64,000 nucleotides of DNA from Microglena sp. YARC (taxonomy: Eukaryota > Chlorophyta > Chlorophyceae > Chlamydomonadales > Chlamydomonadaceae), in contig CM039462.1 of assembly GCA_022414725.1 (NCBI GenBank), forward strand, positions 128,250,469 to 128,314,468, in the 5' to 3' direction. Below the pieces are notes generated by a model, which was given only the letters and a program-made list of their open reading frames with translations, made no database searches and was not told where the DNA came from. The position numbers and the translations under genes are program-made. This document shows positions 20,644-31,585 of the stretch, one piece after another; positions within the stretch are counted from its first letter, which is position 1, and each line of letters opens with the position of its first letter.

Positions 20644-22985
20644 ACAGTCCAGGGGTAAGCCAAATAGGCTAAAACTTGCCCAACGGCTAAAACGAAAAGA
20701 ACTGATGAACTGAACCTCAAACAATTTAATTACCGCCGGGGGCCCTGAGTTCCAGCTACAGTCAGCTACAGTGGGCATTTAATTATACGATTACACGCAT
20801 AGGTACCTACTTCTGCAGGATTGGCTCTGTCTTTCACACCGACCAAACCCTACATGCTGAGTTCTAGCTACAGCGATCATTTAATTCTACGATAACACGT
20901 AAGGGTGCCTACTTCCTTCTATAGGATTAGCTCTGCCTTTCACACCGACCAAACCCTACATGCTGAGTTTGAGCTACAGCGTTAACTTAATTATACTATT
21001 AAACTTAAAGGTGCCCACTTCCTTCTATAGGATTGGTCTGTCTGAAAGACTAACCCTACATGCTGAGTTTGAGCTACAGTGATCATTTAATTATACGATT
21101 ACACTAAAGGGTGCCACTTCCTTCCATCGGATTGGCTCTGCCTTTCACACCGACCAAACCTTACATGCTGAGTTCGAGCTACAGTGATCATTTAATTATA
21201 CGATAACACGTAAGGGTGCCTACTTCCATTCATAGGATGGGCTCTGCCTTTCAGAACGACAAAACCTCTATGCTGAGTTCGAGTTACAGTGGAAATTTAA
21301 TGTGTATGCCCTGGAACTATCTATGCCCTGGAACTGAAACTGTCTATGCCCTGGACCTGCTCAAGCCCTGGAACTGGATCTGTCTATGCCCTGGAATTGT
21401 CTATGCCCTGGAACTGGATCTGTATATGCCCTGGAATTGTCTATGCCCTAGACCTGGAACTGCCTATGCCCTGGAATTGTCTATGCCCTGGAACTAGAAC
21501 TGTATATGCCCTGGTGTTGTCTATGTCCTGGAACTGGATCTATCTATGCCCTGCAATTGTCTACTCCCTGAAACTGCGTATGCCCAGGAACTGCCTATCC
21601 CCTGGAATTGGGCCTGATTACGCCCTGGACCTGGTTAGCCCCTGGAACTGGAACTGTTTAGCTCTAGTACTGTCTGTCCTAAAACAGGCTTCTGTAAAAT
21701 GGGACTCTTACAGACGTATATTGCTACAGACATATATTCTCCTTCCTACAGACGTATGTTCCACAGCTTTCCTTCTCAGCTACGAGCAGCAGCTTCTAGG
21801 CAATTCCGTGGGCCAGCCACCGGGCCATGCCTCAAGAGTTCAAAAGCACAGGAAATATGATTATGTCAGCTTCCAGATGCACTACTTTACTATAGGTTTG
21901 GCTGGATAGCAAGCCATGGGAGCTGCCTAGAAGCTGATGTTGGCAGCTGAAAAGAAAAGCTATGGAGTGTTCTGTATGTGTGATTGCGTTTTGAACTTGG
22001 GGGATAGGTGTAGTAGTATTTCTGCTACCCATGTTCGTATTGTTATCATAAGAATTCTGTATATGCCCTTATGGTAGCATTCTTTCTTCAAGAGTATTGT
22101 TATGCTACCCATGTTTACCCATGCCTGCAACTGGTGATCAGCCTGAAGGATGACAGACCCCGTCAACAAAGCTGTAACCCAGTGTGATGAGTGCAGTGAC
22201 TTGTCGCACCTGAAGAAGTCTGATCGCTCGATGTTCTCGGGGAGAGCTACATAGGCATCGAAATACTCCGGGTACTCTGTTCTGACGAAGCTGAGACATT
22301 TGGCATCGTCGTAAAACTCCATCCCCCAGTCATTTCCATTCAGGGCTGTCCAACTATGCTGCAGCTTCTGCATTCGCTCTGGAAACTTTTTGCTGCCGTA
22401 GGTTTGGTGGATTGTTCGAGGAATGAGCAGCGGACTGGCGCTGGTGCTATGTGCTTGGCTGCCTCCCTGCTTCGGGTGTAGAAGATAGGACTCGGAGAAG
22501 AGATCCTTAAGATCTATGTAGCTTCCAGTGGGAGTCACCCGCACAGAGACGCAGATGAAAAAATTGCAGGTCATAAAATTTAGAAATACCAAGCTTGCCA
22601 GTGCAACTGCTAGGAGTGCCCAAGTTAATCGCTTCCGCTGCGATCGGCTCATGGACATCCGCAGCAGTGCCTGTAGCAGGCCTAATTCTAGCTCGCGCTC
22701 GAACGGGCTGGGTTTCTTGAAGGGCGCGGGAAACTGGGCATAGCCAGACTGGCTGGCTTCATGTTGTTTCCACATTGCGTCCGCCTCGTAGCCCCCCCGG
22801 TTGTATGAGCCCAGCTGCTCTATATCTGCTGGACAACTATTGCTAGGTAGCTGAAGCTCTGGCAAATTATTTGACAAGCAGCGTCGGTACCACATTTCGC
22901 GGTTGATGGCATCTTGCTCATCCTGCGCCTGCGCTCTACTCGGGGGCTGGCCCCGTCCATTGGCAAACGAAGAATCCAAGCCCAT
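14114..22985 (-). CDS. OCH1-like glycosyltransferase fused to FkbM-type methyltransferase
   Basis: Predicted five-exon gene: 22985-22210, 19557-19203, 17691-17492, 15837-15663, 14983-14114. All junctions are GT-AG with matching phases (2, 0, 2, 0), giving 791 residues. Residues 1-120 are a cytosolic-like tail, 121-148 a strongly hydrophobic segment, so a type II Golgi or ER protein is likely. Residues 188-276 carry the DXD sugar-transferase pattern: IPRTIHQTYGSKKFPE, FYDD, RSDFFRYLVVLRYGGVYADMDVE, with the catalytic-type D-M-D at 272-274 split from its lead-in by intron 1; TGPGVWTDV follows near 360. Residues 503-791 are an FkbM-like SAM methyltransferase with motif I DVGAGLGFF (532-540) and GWESAILEGAE (654-664). 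The acidic pair normally seen just before that GWE (DVEG-type) reads S-A-N-G here, which may weaken catalysis. The likely role is building and O-methylating glycans; substrates cannot be told. Exon ends are supported by domain continuity; no transcript data were seen. Confidence 0.8.
14984..15662 (-). repeat. Intron 4 of the fusion gene: three extra copies of the exon 4 end
   Basis: Minus-strand copies of the coding segment NWNPHFTMMVNLVGHGDTQW...NWGSWQ plus its donor occur at about 15515-15645, 15376-15510 and 15240-15375, next to the real one (15663-15780). Copy 15376-15510 has a 1-bp insertion in the TGATGGTAAC region that breaks the frame. Copy 15515-15645 has its GT donor changed to AT. 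The rest is GGTGGGTGG-type simple sequence leading to the acceptor at 14984-14985. Confidence 0.8.
15838..17491 (-). repeat. Intron 3 of the fusion gene, expanded from both edges
   Basis: Donor side: five extra copies of the exon 3 end and donor (minus strand GACTTTTGGCAAAGGAGCAG CAG|GTGGGTGG) near 17350, 17212, 16967, 16850 and 16685, separated by CTTCCCCCTCCTCC simple sequence. Acceptor side: four extra copies of CCCCTTCAG|GTCTGCCCCCATGGAG plus about 60 bp of exon 4 near 15917-15990, 16062-16135, 16212-16285 and 16412-16475, separated by ACCATCACC runs. Confidence 0.82.
17692..19202 (-). repeat. Intron 2 of the fusion gene, expanded from both edges
   Basis: Donor side: two extra copies of the exon 2 end (minus strand GTGTGGACCGATGTCATATT to the GTGAGTGGG donor) at about 19038-19135 and 18887-18995, each joined to a CA microsatellite. 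Acceptor side: three extra copies of CAACAG|GC(C/T)GGTAACCCCTGG plus the first part of exon 3 at about 17757-17822, 17880-17943 and 18005-18070; the farthest has lost its AG. The middle, 18100-18790, is a GGTTTGGTTTGGGATGGTTT satellite. Confidence 0.82.
19558..22209 (-). repeat. Intron 1 of the fusion gene
   Basis: Near the acceptor, 19593-19660 is a decayed copy of the acceptor with the start of exon 2 (minus strand AACCAAGTGCTGTTGG, CGCTAAGATGCTGCC). From 19660 to 20510 there is GTT/GTAGGTTGTT simple repeat and at about 20593-20640 a pure GTT run. From 20770 to 21290 a tandem repeat of about 100 bp (CCCTACATGCTGAGTTCGAG) and from 21300 to 21660 a CTATGCCCTGGAACTG minisatellite. The donor GTGCGA is at 22209. 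Confidence 0.7.
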
Positions 22986-25763
22986 GACTTGATGCCGGTC
23001 AACTAGCAGGCTTTAGTTGGCGAGATTTTTTCCGATCATCAAGTTAAGAACTGAAAGTAGAAGCTAGCAAAAAGCCAGAGGGCAAGAGATCGTAGGGCTG
23101 CTACAAGCCTCGATTATTATACAAAGAAAGTAGAAAGTAAGGTACAACGATAGGCATGTAAAAAGACAGGTGGGAGTGGTGCACAAGGATAGTGTAGCGA
23201 GGGCTTTGGGAGTAGAAAGTACATGCGATGGCCATCGCCATCGCCGACGCGTACGACAAGCCCCCTTCGTGTGACAGTTTAACGGCGTTCCTGGGCTCAA
23301 CCTATTTTCAACCAACTCTGGCTGGACTAATACCTTAATTCGAACTGAATCTGAACCGAAACTGGGACCCCAAACAACGTCTCCCCTGCCTGCCCCTCAC
23401 CTGTCCCCATCCACTGCGCAGGCTAGCCCAGCCCAGGCCACCTTCACATGCCTCTTCTGGCACCTTCCCTCCCGTCAATTCCCCATGCGTCTCGTCGCAC
23501 TGGCCATCATCGTGATGGCTCCAACCTTTCATTTCTCCAGACTCATCAACAATCTTCTAACAAATTCGCTGACAAATCGGTGGACGAAAGCCATTCTCAT
23601 CAGTCAGTGGATGAAAGCAACGCCCATCTTGAAAACCATTATCATCATGGGCCTATACGTACAGGCGCACATGGCGACCCCAACCGCCCAACCGTAGCCG
23701 TTGAGCTGAAAATCCCATCAGCCGCAGCCCGCCCACCCAAAGTATGCCACCAGAGTATGCCAGCGCCCCTCTGTGCCACCGCATGCGCATGCTCCTCTCG
23801 GGGATCGGTTAAGTTGGTTGGCAGCAGGGGGTGGCAGTCAGGGAATTTAAGTTGGTGGCAGTCGAACAATCCCGAAAACGCGATTTCCAATCGCAGCCGC
23901 TTTCTGTAGTGTGGTCGACTGGTCGGTTCGCCGGCATCGAAGCCGAAGGTGGCCGAAGGTACGCGCGTATCCAGTATCACGTACCTGCCAGTACCTGCCC
24001 AGCCAGGCCTGTGCTACAACCCAAACCCACGTTATGCCCCGAGTTTCCTGCCATGTTTCCTTCCTGTCTGCAATCGCCACTACCGTACTAGTTCTGATGC
24101 TGATACCTTGGCACTACCGGTAGTACTAGATGCTGAAACCTTGGCACCCCTCCCCTTTCCGCCTCCAGTTTGCTTCCTTATTTTGACTGTTCCTAGTTTT
24201 GTGGGGGTGCCTCTAAGACCATTATGCTTCCTGTTATAAAATTGGATGATAGACAGGCTGTGTTGCTGTCCTGTCTCAGCAATGACTTGCTGAGTTTATG
24301 TAATGAACCCTCACTATTGTTATTGACCGACTTCCACGTCGGCTACTGAGTGGGCAAAGTGCTTACTGGTCCCTGTTCCCTCCTGGACCCGTGTTGCCTG
24401 CCGCCAGGCCATATGCTAGCTATGACCTGCACGTACCTGCAGTACACCTCCAATCTCTCTATATATCGCTCTGTTGCGTCTAATAGCTATCTTCCTCCAT
24501 TGAGTCTAAACTGTGTAACAGCAACGACTGAAAACTATCTCCCCAACTCCCCCCCACAGCAACCATTCCTCAGTGCAAGCGAACGGGAAGGTCCCTTTAA
24601 CCCCTGGACCTGGACAAGTCTTTAAACTATATATTCCGCATAGTATGCGCGCTTCTTTCCGGAGGTATTGCACGGGGACACCTGGGGGAATGAGAAGACT
24701 GTGAGCAGCAAGAAGTTTGCTGAAAAACATGTAACAATACAATCAAATTCTTCAATCTCACGCCCCGTCGCAAGACACAGCAATGTTTACTTATGAAACA
24801 ACGAGTGAAAATCATGCTTTCCCGTTGCTTGCTTGAATGACGACTTTGGGTTTTAAATACCGGCAACGAATTTTATTTTTGAGCCATCGAGTGAATAATA
24901 TGTGGACAGGGCTGAGGACCGAATCACAGGTTCCACAAACCCAGAATGATGGGCTTGGGCCATTTACAACACTACCAGCAAGGCAGCAACATAGAAACTA
25001 TACCTATTGTGGTGTTGTTTGCGTCCATTTTTCCTGGTATTGTTTTACTGCCGAAGACGGCGAGCAACCAAATTGCTGGCTGAAGGTATGTTACCAAGTT
25101 CAAGTTCTAATACCTGTAGTGATTATATAGAAAAACAGGCTTGGGATTAAAAACTCAAAAATTGCCTCGTGATAGATTCACCCTAGCACCCTACCATATG
25201 AAAACTTCACTTACAAGAGGTAGGGTGAGTCTTGTACAGCACTACAGCACTACTAGCACCCTACCATATGAAGACTTCACTTTCTTGAAGTAGGGTGAGT
25301 CTGGTAAAGCAGTACAGCACTACTACAGTGTGTCAACCTACCCACAACCTGACATGGACACGGTCTCAAAATACCGGTATGATGAATCTGGTATGGAAAT
25401 GAGGCACTACAGCAATACCACAGGGCCACCTCCTTGCCTCCCCACAACCTGGCTCAGACGCGTCCCCAAACTGTCCACCATATCAAGATTGCATTCTGTG
25501 CTCAGGAATGTAATGTGCATGTGTTTGTACAACAACATCTATATCTATGTATATAATCTAAATATAAATAAATAAATATATATGTGCTTGTGTTTATACA
25601 ACAACATCTATACCTAATCTCTCTCTCTTTATAAATATATGTTTGTGTGTATATAACCTCATGTAATCGGGCTGCAGATGGTGGCAACCCTTGAGGCTGA
25701 TTGGCTGCGTGACCACATCAAACAACCTCACTACTACAATTGGCAGAATAAACAGTGGCATAA

Positions 25764-25960
25764 GGTAATGATAACGCCTGGTGGGGCGTGGTGCTAAGGG
25801 AGCCCGTCGTACGCGGGTGGGGAGTGGTCTCCTACCTCAACTGGACAAGCTACCATAGCGGTTGACAACGATCTGCAACGCTAAGAGCGACCGAAGGGGG
25901 AGTCGAATCCCCGACTCTTTCTTCCTCAAGCGATCTGGTCTACCACTAGACCATTGCATA
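25764..25960 (-). mobile_element. tRNA-derived SINE, near full length
   Basis: The minus-strand head has A box TGGTCTAGTGG and B box GGGGATTCGACTCC. The family body follows, ending CGTTATCATTACC. The head differs from other copies, looking more like an Asp/Glu-type tRNA, while the body is the same, so heads may have been exchanged. Confidence 0.72.
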
Positions 25961-26045
25961 TCACTGAAAGGGGCTCACAGTAGCATAAATGATACACGTA
26001 AGTGAATACATATGAGATCTGACATATACATCTATGTATATATGA

Positions 26046-26160
26046 CGTTGCTGTCCACCGCCATGGTAGCACTGTCCAGGTAAAGTAGCAGCCCGTTCCC
26101 TACCGCCAGAAGACGGGGCTCCCTCAATACCACGCCCCACCAGGCGTTCTCATTACTTAG
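26046..26160 (+). mobile_element. 5-prime truncated tRNA-derived SINE
   Basis: Body and 3-prime end only (CACCGCCATGGTAGCACTGT, AAGTAGCAGCCCGTT, CACCAGGCGTTCTCATTACT). It faces the copy at 25764-25960. Confidence 0.7.
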
Positions 26161-26304
26161 CACTAGCCCTCATAAACTGAACGCACACATGTCCATCTGC
26201 CACCACAGTCATTTACGACTTTTTGATGATGATTACATTTCCCCTGGTGCCCTACTAGACTTTCCCAAGTGCAGTACTGTACTCCATTTTTTTGTATACT
26301 GTAC

Positions 26305-29104
26305 TTAGTACTCGCCCTCATAAAACTGAACGTACACACGTCCATCCGCCACCACATTACGATAGATCTTCAGGTCAATAGGATCAGACGTCTTCTTGAG
26401 AGCGCCCAACACGCTGCGCACAATGCTGCCATCGTTGGGGCACCACAGTTCAACCTGGTGGTGGTAGTTGTAGAGTAGTTGTTGGTGGTAGCAGTTGTGG
26501 CTGGTGGTAGTAGTTGTAGGGTAGTTGTTGTTGGTGATAGCAGTTGTGGCTGGTGGTAGTAGTTGTGGGGTAGTTGTTGGTGGTGGTAGCAGTTGTGGCT
26601 GGTGGTAGTAGTTGTGAGGTAGTTGTTGTTGGTGGTAGCAGTTGTGACTGGTGGTGGCAGTTGTGGGGTAGTTGGTGGTGGTAGTAGTTGTGGCTGGTGG
26701 TGGTAGTTGTGGGGTAGTTGTTGGTGGTGGTAGCAGTTGTGGCTGGTGGTAGTAGTTGTAGGGTAGTTGTTGGTGGTGGTAGCAGTTGTGGCTGGTGGCA
26801 GTAGTTGTGGGGTAGTTGTTGTTGGTGGTAGTAGTTGTGGCTGGTGGTAGTAGTTGTGGGGTAGTTGTTGTTGGTGGTAGTAGTTGTTGTTGGTGGTAGT
26901 AGTTGTGGCAAGTGGTGGCAGTTGTGGGGTAGTTGTTGGTGGTGGTAGCAGTTGTGACTGGTGGTAGTAGTTGTGGAGTAGTTCTTGTTGGTGGTAGTAG
27001 TTGTGGCTGGTGGTGGCAGTCGTGGGGTAGTTGTTGTTGGTGGTGGTAGTAGTTGTGGCTGGTGGTAGTAGTTGTGGGGTAGTTGTTGGAGGTGGTAGTA
27101 GTTGTGGCTGGTGGTGGCAGTTTGTGGGTAGTTGTTGTTTGGTGGTGGCAGTTGTGGCTGGTGGTAGTAGTTGTAGGGTAGTTGTTGGTGGTGGTAGCAG
27201 TTGTGGCTGGTGGTAGTAGTTGTGGGGTAGTTGTTGGTGGTGGTAGTAGTTGTGGCTGATGGTAGTAGTTGTGGGGTAGTTGTTGGTGGTGGTAGCAGTT
27301 GTGACTGGTGGTAGTAGTTGTGGGGTAGTTGCTGTTGGTGGTAGTAGTTGTGGGGTAGTTGTTGGTGGTGGTAGTAGTTGTGGCTGGTGGTGGCAGTTGT
27401 GGGGTAGTTGGTGGTGGTAGTTGTGGCTGGTGGTGGCAGTTGTGGGGTAGTTGGAGGTGGTAGTAGTTGTGGCTGGTGGTGGCAGTTGTGGGGTAGTTGT
27501 TGGTGGTGGTAGCAGTTGTGGCTGGTGGTAGTAGTTGTGCGGTTTGTGTTTGATATTGCCTGTGGTGTTTGTAGTGGTGGTTCAAGTTCAAGTACGTTGA
27601 GTCAAGAATGGAGGAGAAGAACAGTGATATAGAGTAGGGACCGCCATGTCATATGTTGACCAGACGCGAGTATGACATCATATGATATCATACAAATTGC
27701 ATCATATGATATTGTATATACATGGTAACTTTAGCTTAGTCAGACTGCCGGCATCATATGATACCATACAAACACACACACAAACACTCACACACACAAA
27801 CACTGTCCACCACTCCCCCCACCCATACCCACACCCACACACACTGTCCCTCCCTACTGCTTATATCATATCATGTTCCCTAGATAAGAAGTAAACAGGA
27901 TAAGATAAATTTATGCAATTGAATAATGCGAGGGCAGTAAATTGCCACATGCTTTAAAGGATAATTACAATGAAATTTATTTAATTGTAAAGAATAATGT
28001 GAGGGCAGGAAACTATAATTAAATTGATTTGATTGTAAAGAATAATGTGAGGGCAGGAAACTATAATCAAATTGATTTAATTGTAAAGAATAATGCGAGG
28101 GCAGGTAACTATAATTAAATTGATTTAATTGTAAAGAATAATGTGAGGACAGGAAACTATAATTAAATTGATTTAATTGTAAAGAATACTGCGAGGGCAG
28201 GAAACTATAATTAAATTGATTTAATTGTAAAGAATAATGTGAGGGCAGGAAACTACAATTAAATTGATTTAATTGTAAAGAATACTGTGAGGGCAGGAAA
28301 CTATAATTAAATTGATTTAATTGTAAAGAATACTGCGAGGGCAGGAAACTATAATTAAATTGATTTAATTGTAAAGAATAATGTGAGGACAGGACAGGAC
28401 AGGACAATCTAATTAAATTAATTAAATTTCAAAAAGAAATGAGACGCCAGGAAATTATAATTAAATGAATTGAAGTTTTAAGCCTGGTTTAAAGAATAAT
28501 TTGAGGGCGGGAAATTGCCACATATTTTGAAGGATGATGTAACTTCCAGAAGCTCCCATTGACTTGAGAACCCACACCCACCTTACAACCATCCCTCACC
28601 ACCTACAGACCCACTTACGTACACCCTCACCACCAGGCCTTTTTTTACCTCTGTGTAAGGCGATCGCTAGATTCAACCCCGTTTTGGCAAAATGATCACT
28701 GTATCAGATCCGATTTGAGATTCCTGCCTCAGATCCAAATTGCTACAAAGGACGCCAATTCGACACAAATCGCTACAAAAACCACCACCCCACAGCACCC
28801 ACCAACTCTACCACTGCGCACACACTCACACACCACCCCGTATGTCTAGGGAACGGCAACATGATATCATATGATGCTGGCAGTCTGACTAGGCTAAAGT
28901 TACCATTTATATACAATGCAATTTGTATGATATCATATGATATCATACTCGCCCTTTATCAACATCATATGATATGCCCAGTTTTGTGTTTCGTAATTCT
29001 TGAGGCCATGTTGGTAGCCACAAGTGGCGACCCAAGCCTCATTCTAGGACGGTGCGCTAGCACCGTCTCTAGAGCACTAATAACCACTTGTCCTAAGGAG
29101 GATT

Positions 29105-29142
<38 letters not shown>

Positions 29143-31550
29143 GGGGGGGGGGGGGGCTTATGATATGCCGGTCCCTACACATGACCAGGGTTTAGGGCTC
29201 ACCTTGCCGGTCTCGAGATCGTAGATGGTTCCGTCCAGGGGTACCTCTACGACGGGCCTGCCACTCTCGGTTGAGTCATACACCTTGGCATCAAACAGGG
29301 GGTACTGCAGAAGGGCATGGGCAGGGGAGATGGTTAAATTGTGTGCATGTGTGTGTGAGTGAGTGAGAGAGCCTGTGTGTGCGTGTTTGTGTGGGTACCT
29401 CTACACCGGGTCTGCCACTCTCGGTTGAGTCATAAACCTTGGCATCAAACAGGGGGTACTGCAGAAGTGCATGGGGAGGGGAGATGGTTAAATTGTGTGC
29501 ATGTGTGTGTGTGTGAGCCTGTGTGTGTGTGTTTGTGTGGGTACCTCTACACCGGGTCTGCCACTCTCGGTTGAGTTCATAAACTTGGCATCAAGCAGGG
29601 GTACTGCAGAAGTGCATGGGCAGGGGAGATGGTTAAATTGTGTGCATGTGTGTGTGTGTGTGTGAGAGAGAGAGCCTGTGTGTGCGTGTTTGTGTGGGTA
29701 CCTGTACAACGAGTCTGACACTCTCGGTTGAGTTATACACCTTGGCATCAAATAGGGGGTACTGCAGAAGGGCATGGGCAGGGGAGATGGTTAAATTGTG
29801 TGCATGTGTGTGTGTGTGAGCCTGTGTGTGTGTGTTTGTGTGGGTACCTCTACACCGAGTCTGCCACTCTCGGTTGAGTCATACACCTTGGCATCAAACA
29901 GGGGGTGCTGCAGAAGTGCATGGGCAGGGGAGATGGTTAAATTGTGTGCATGTGTGTGTTAGTGAGAGAGAGAGAGAGCCTGTGTGTGCGTGTTTGTGTG
30001 GGTACCTCTATGACGGGCCTGCCACTCTCGGTTTAGTCATAAACCTTGGCATCAAACAGGGGGTACTGCAGAAGTGCATGGGCAGGGGAGATGGTTAAAT
30101 TGTGTGCATGTGTGTGTGAGTGAGAGAGAGAGCCTGTGTGTGCGTGTTTGTGTGGGTACCTGTACAACGGGTCTGACACTCTTGGTTTAGTCATACACCT
30201 TGGCATCAAACAGGGGGTACTGCAGAAGGGAATTGACAGGGGAGATGGTTAAATTGTGTGTGTGAGTGTGTACCTGAGTGTGTGTGTGGGTGTACATGTG
30301 GGTGCACATGTTTGCGAGTACCTGTATGTGTGTGTGTGTACATGTGTGTGTGCGTACACATGTTTGTGTGTGTGAGCCTGTGTGTGTCTTAGTGTATGCA
30401 CCTCAATGGCAGGCCTGTGTACTTGTGTGTGTGTGTGTGCATGTGTGTAGTGCCGTGGCAGGCCTGTGTACTTGTGTGTGTGTACATGTGTGTAGTGCCG
30501 TGGCAGGCCTGTGTACTTGTGTGTGTGTACATGTGTGTAGTGCCGTGGCAGGCCTGTGAACTTGTGTGTGTGTACATGTGTGTAGTGCCGTGGCAGGCCT
30601 GTGTACTTGTGTGTGTGTGTGTGTGTGCATGTGCGTGTGTACAAGTGTGTTTATGTGTTTAAATGTGTGTGTACAAGTGTGTGTACATGTGTCTGTACAA
30701 GTGTGTGTGGGTACATGTATGTGTGCATCTACAAGTGTGTGTATACATGTAACATGCGTGTTTGTGTACATGTGTGTGTGCATCCACAAGTGTGAGCGTG
30801 TGTACATGTATGTGTGTGTACATGTGCGAGTGTGTGTGCATGTGCGAGTGTGTATAGATGTGTGTGTGTGTGTGCGTGTGCACAGGTGTGTGTGCATGTG
30901 TGTGTGCAAATGTGTGTGCGTGTGCGTGTGAGTGTGTGTACATGTGTGAGCGTGCGTACATGTGTGAGTGTGTGTAGATGTGAGTGTGTTTCTGTGTGTG
31001 TGCGTACATGTGTGTATGTTTCTGTGTGTGCATGTACATGTGTACATGCATGTGCGAATGTGTGTATGTGTGTGTGCTTGTGTGTGTGTACATGTGTGTG
31101 TGTGTGTGTACACGAGTGTGTAGTACCCTACCTGGTGAGCAGTTGAGTAAGCGCCGGTGGTGTACACCTTGCCCTTGTATAGATACATGTGTGTGTGCAT
31201 GTGTGTACATGTGTGTGCGTGTGTACAGGAGTGTGTAGTACAAAACCTGGTACGCAGTTGGATAAGCGTCGGTGGTGTGCACCTTGCACTTGTATAGATA
31301 CATGTCTGAGCAAATGTGTGCTTTTATGTGTGTACATGTGTGTGTGTGTGTGTGTGTGTGTACACGAGTGTGTAGTGCCGTACCTGGTAAGCAGTTGAGT
31401 AAGCGTCGGTGGTGTACACCTTGCCCTTGTATATATTCATGTGTGTGCACATGTGTGTACATGTGTGTGTGAGTGTACGAGAGTGTGTAGTGTCGTACCT
31501 GGTAAGCAGTTGAGTAAGTGTCGGTGGAGTACACCTTGCCCTTGCATAAA

Positions 31551-31585
<35 letters not shown>

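Larger units (their letters stand above)
22986..26304. other. Intergenic region with SINE copies and no recognised exon
   Basis: It separates the start of the fusion gene from the stop of the PSB33-like gene, so the fusion-gene promoter should lie near 22986-23400, but no core motif is clear. 25030-25115 is a copy of the GAAGACGGCGAGCA dispersed repeat. 25185-25320 has two copies of CACCCTACCATATGAA. SINEs at 25764-25960 and 26046-26160 are listed separately. Just past the stop, 26163-26215 is a decayed copy of the coding end of exon 5 of the PSB33-like gene (minus strand GTGGCAGATGGACATGTGTG). Confidence 0.5.
26455..29202 (-). other. Intron 4 of the PSB33-like gene
   Basis: The acceptor (CCACCACCAG, ending at 26455) is the first unit of a 1.1-kb minisatellite at 26455-27545. 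The rest holds two TA-flanked MITEs (27637-27880 and 28849-29175), a 48-bp minisatellite at 27985-28400 and about 450 bp of sequence with no recognised content. The donor GTGAGC is at 29202. Confidence 0.7.

Noticed and set aside
26305..27591. A 428-residue minus-strand frame ending in real coding sequence
   Set aside because: Only the last 49 residues (26454-26305) are exon. The rest is the minisatellite preceding the acceptor.
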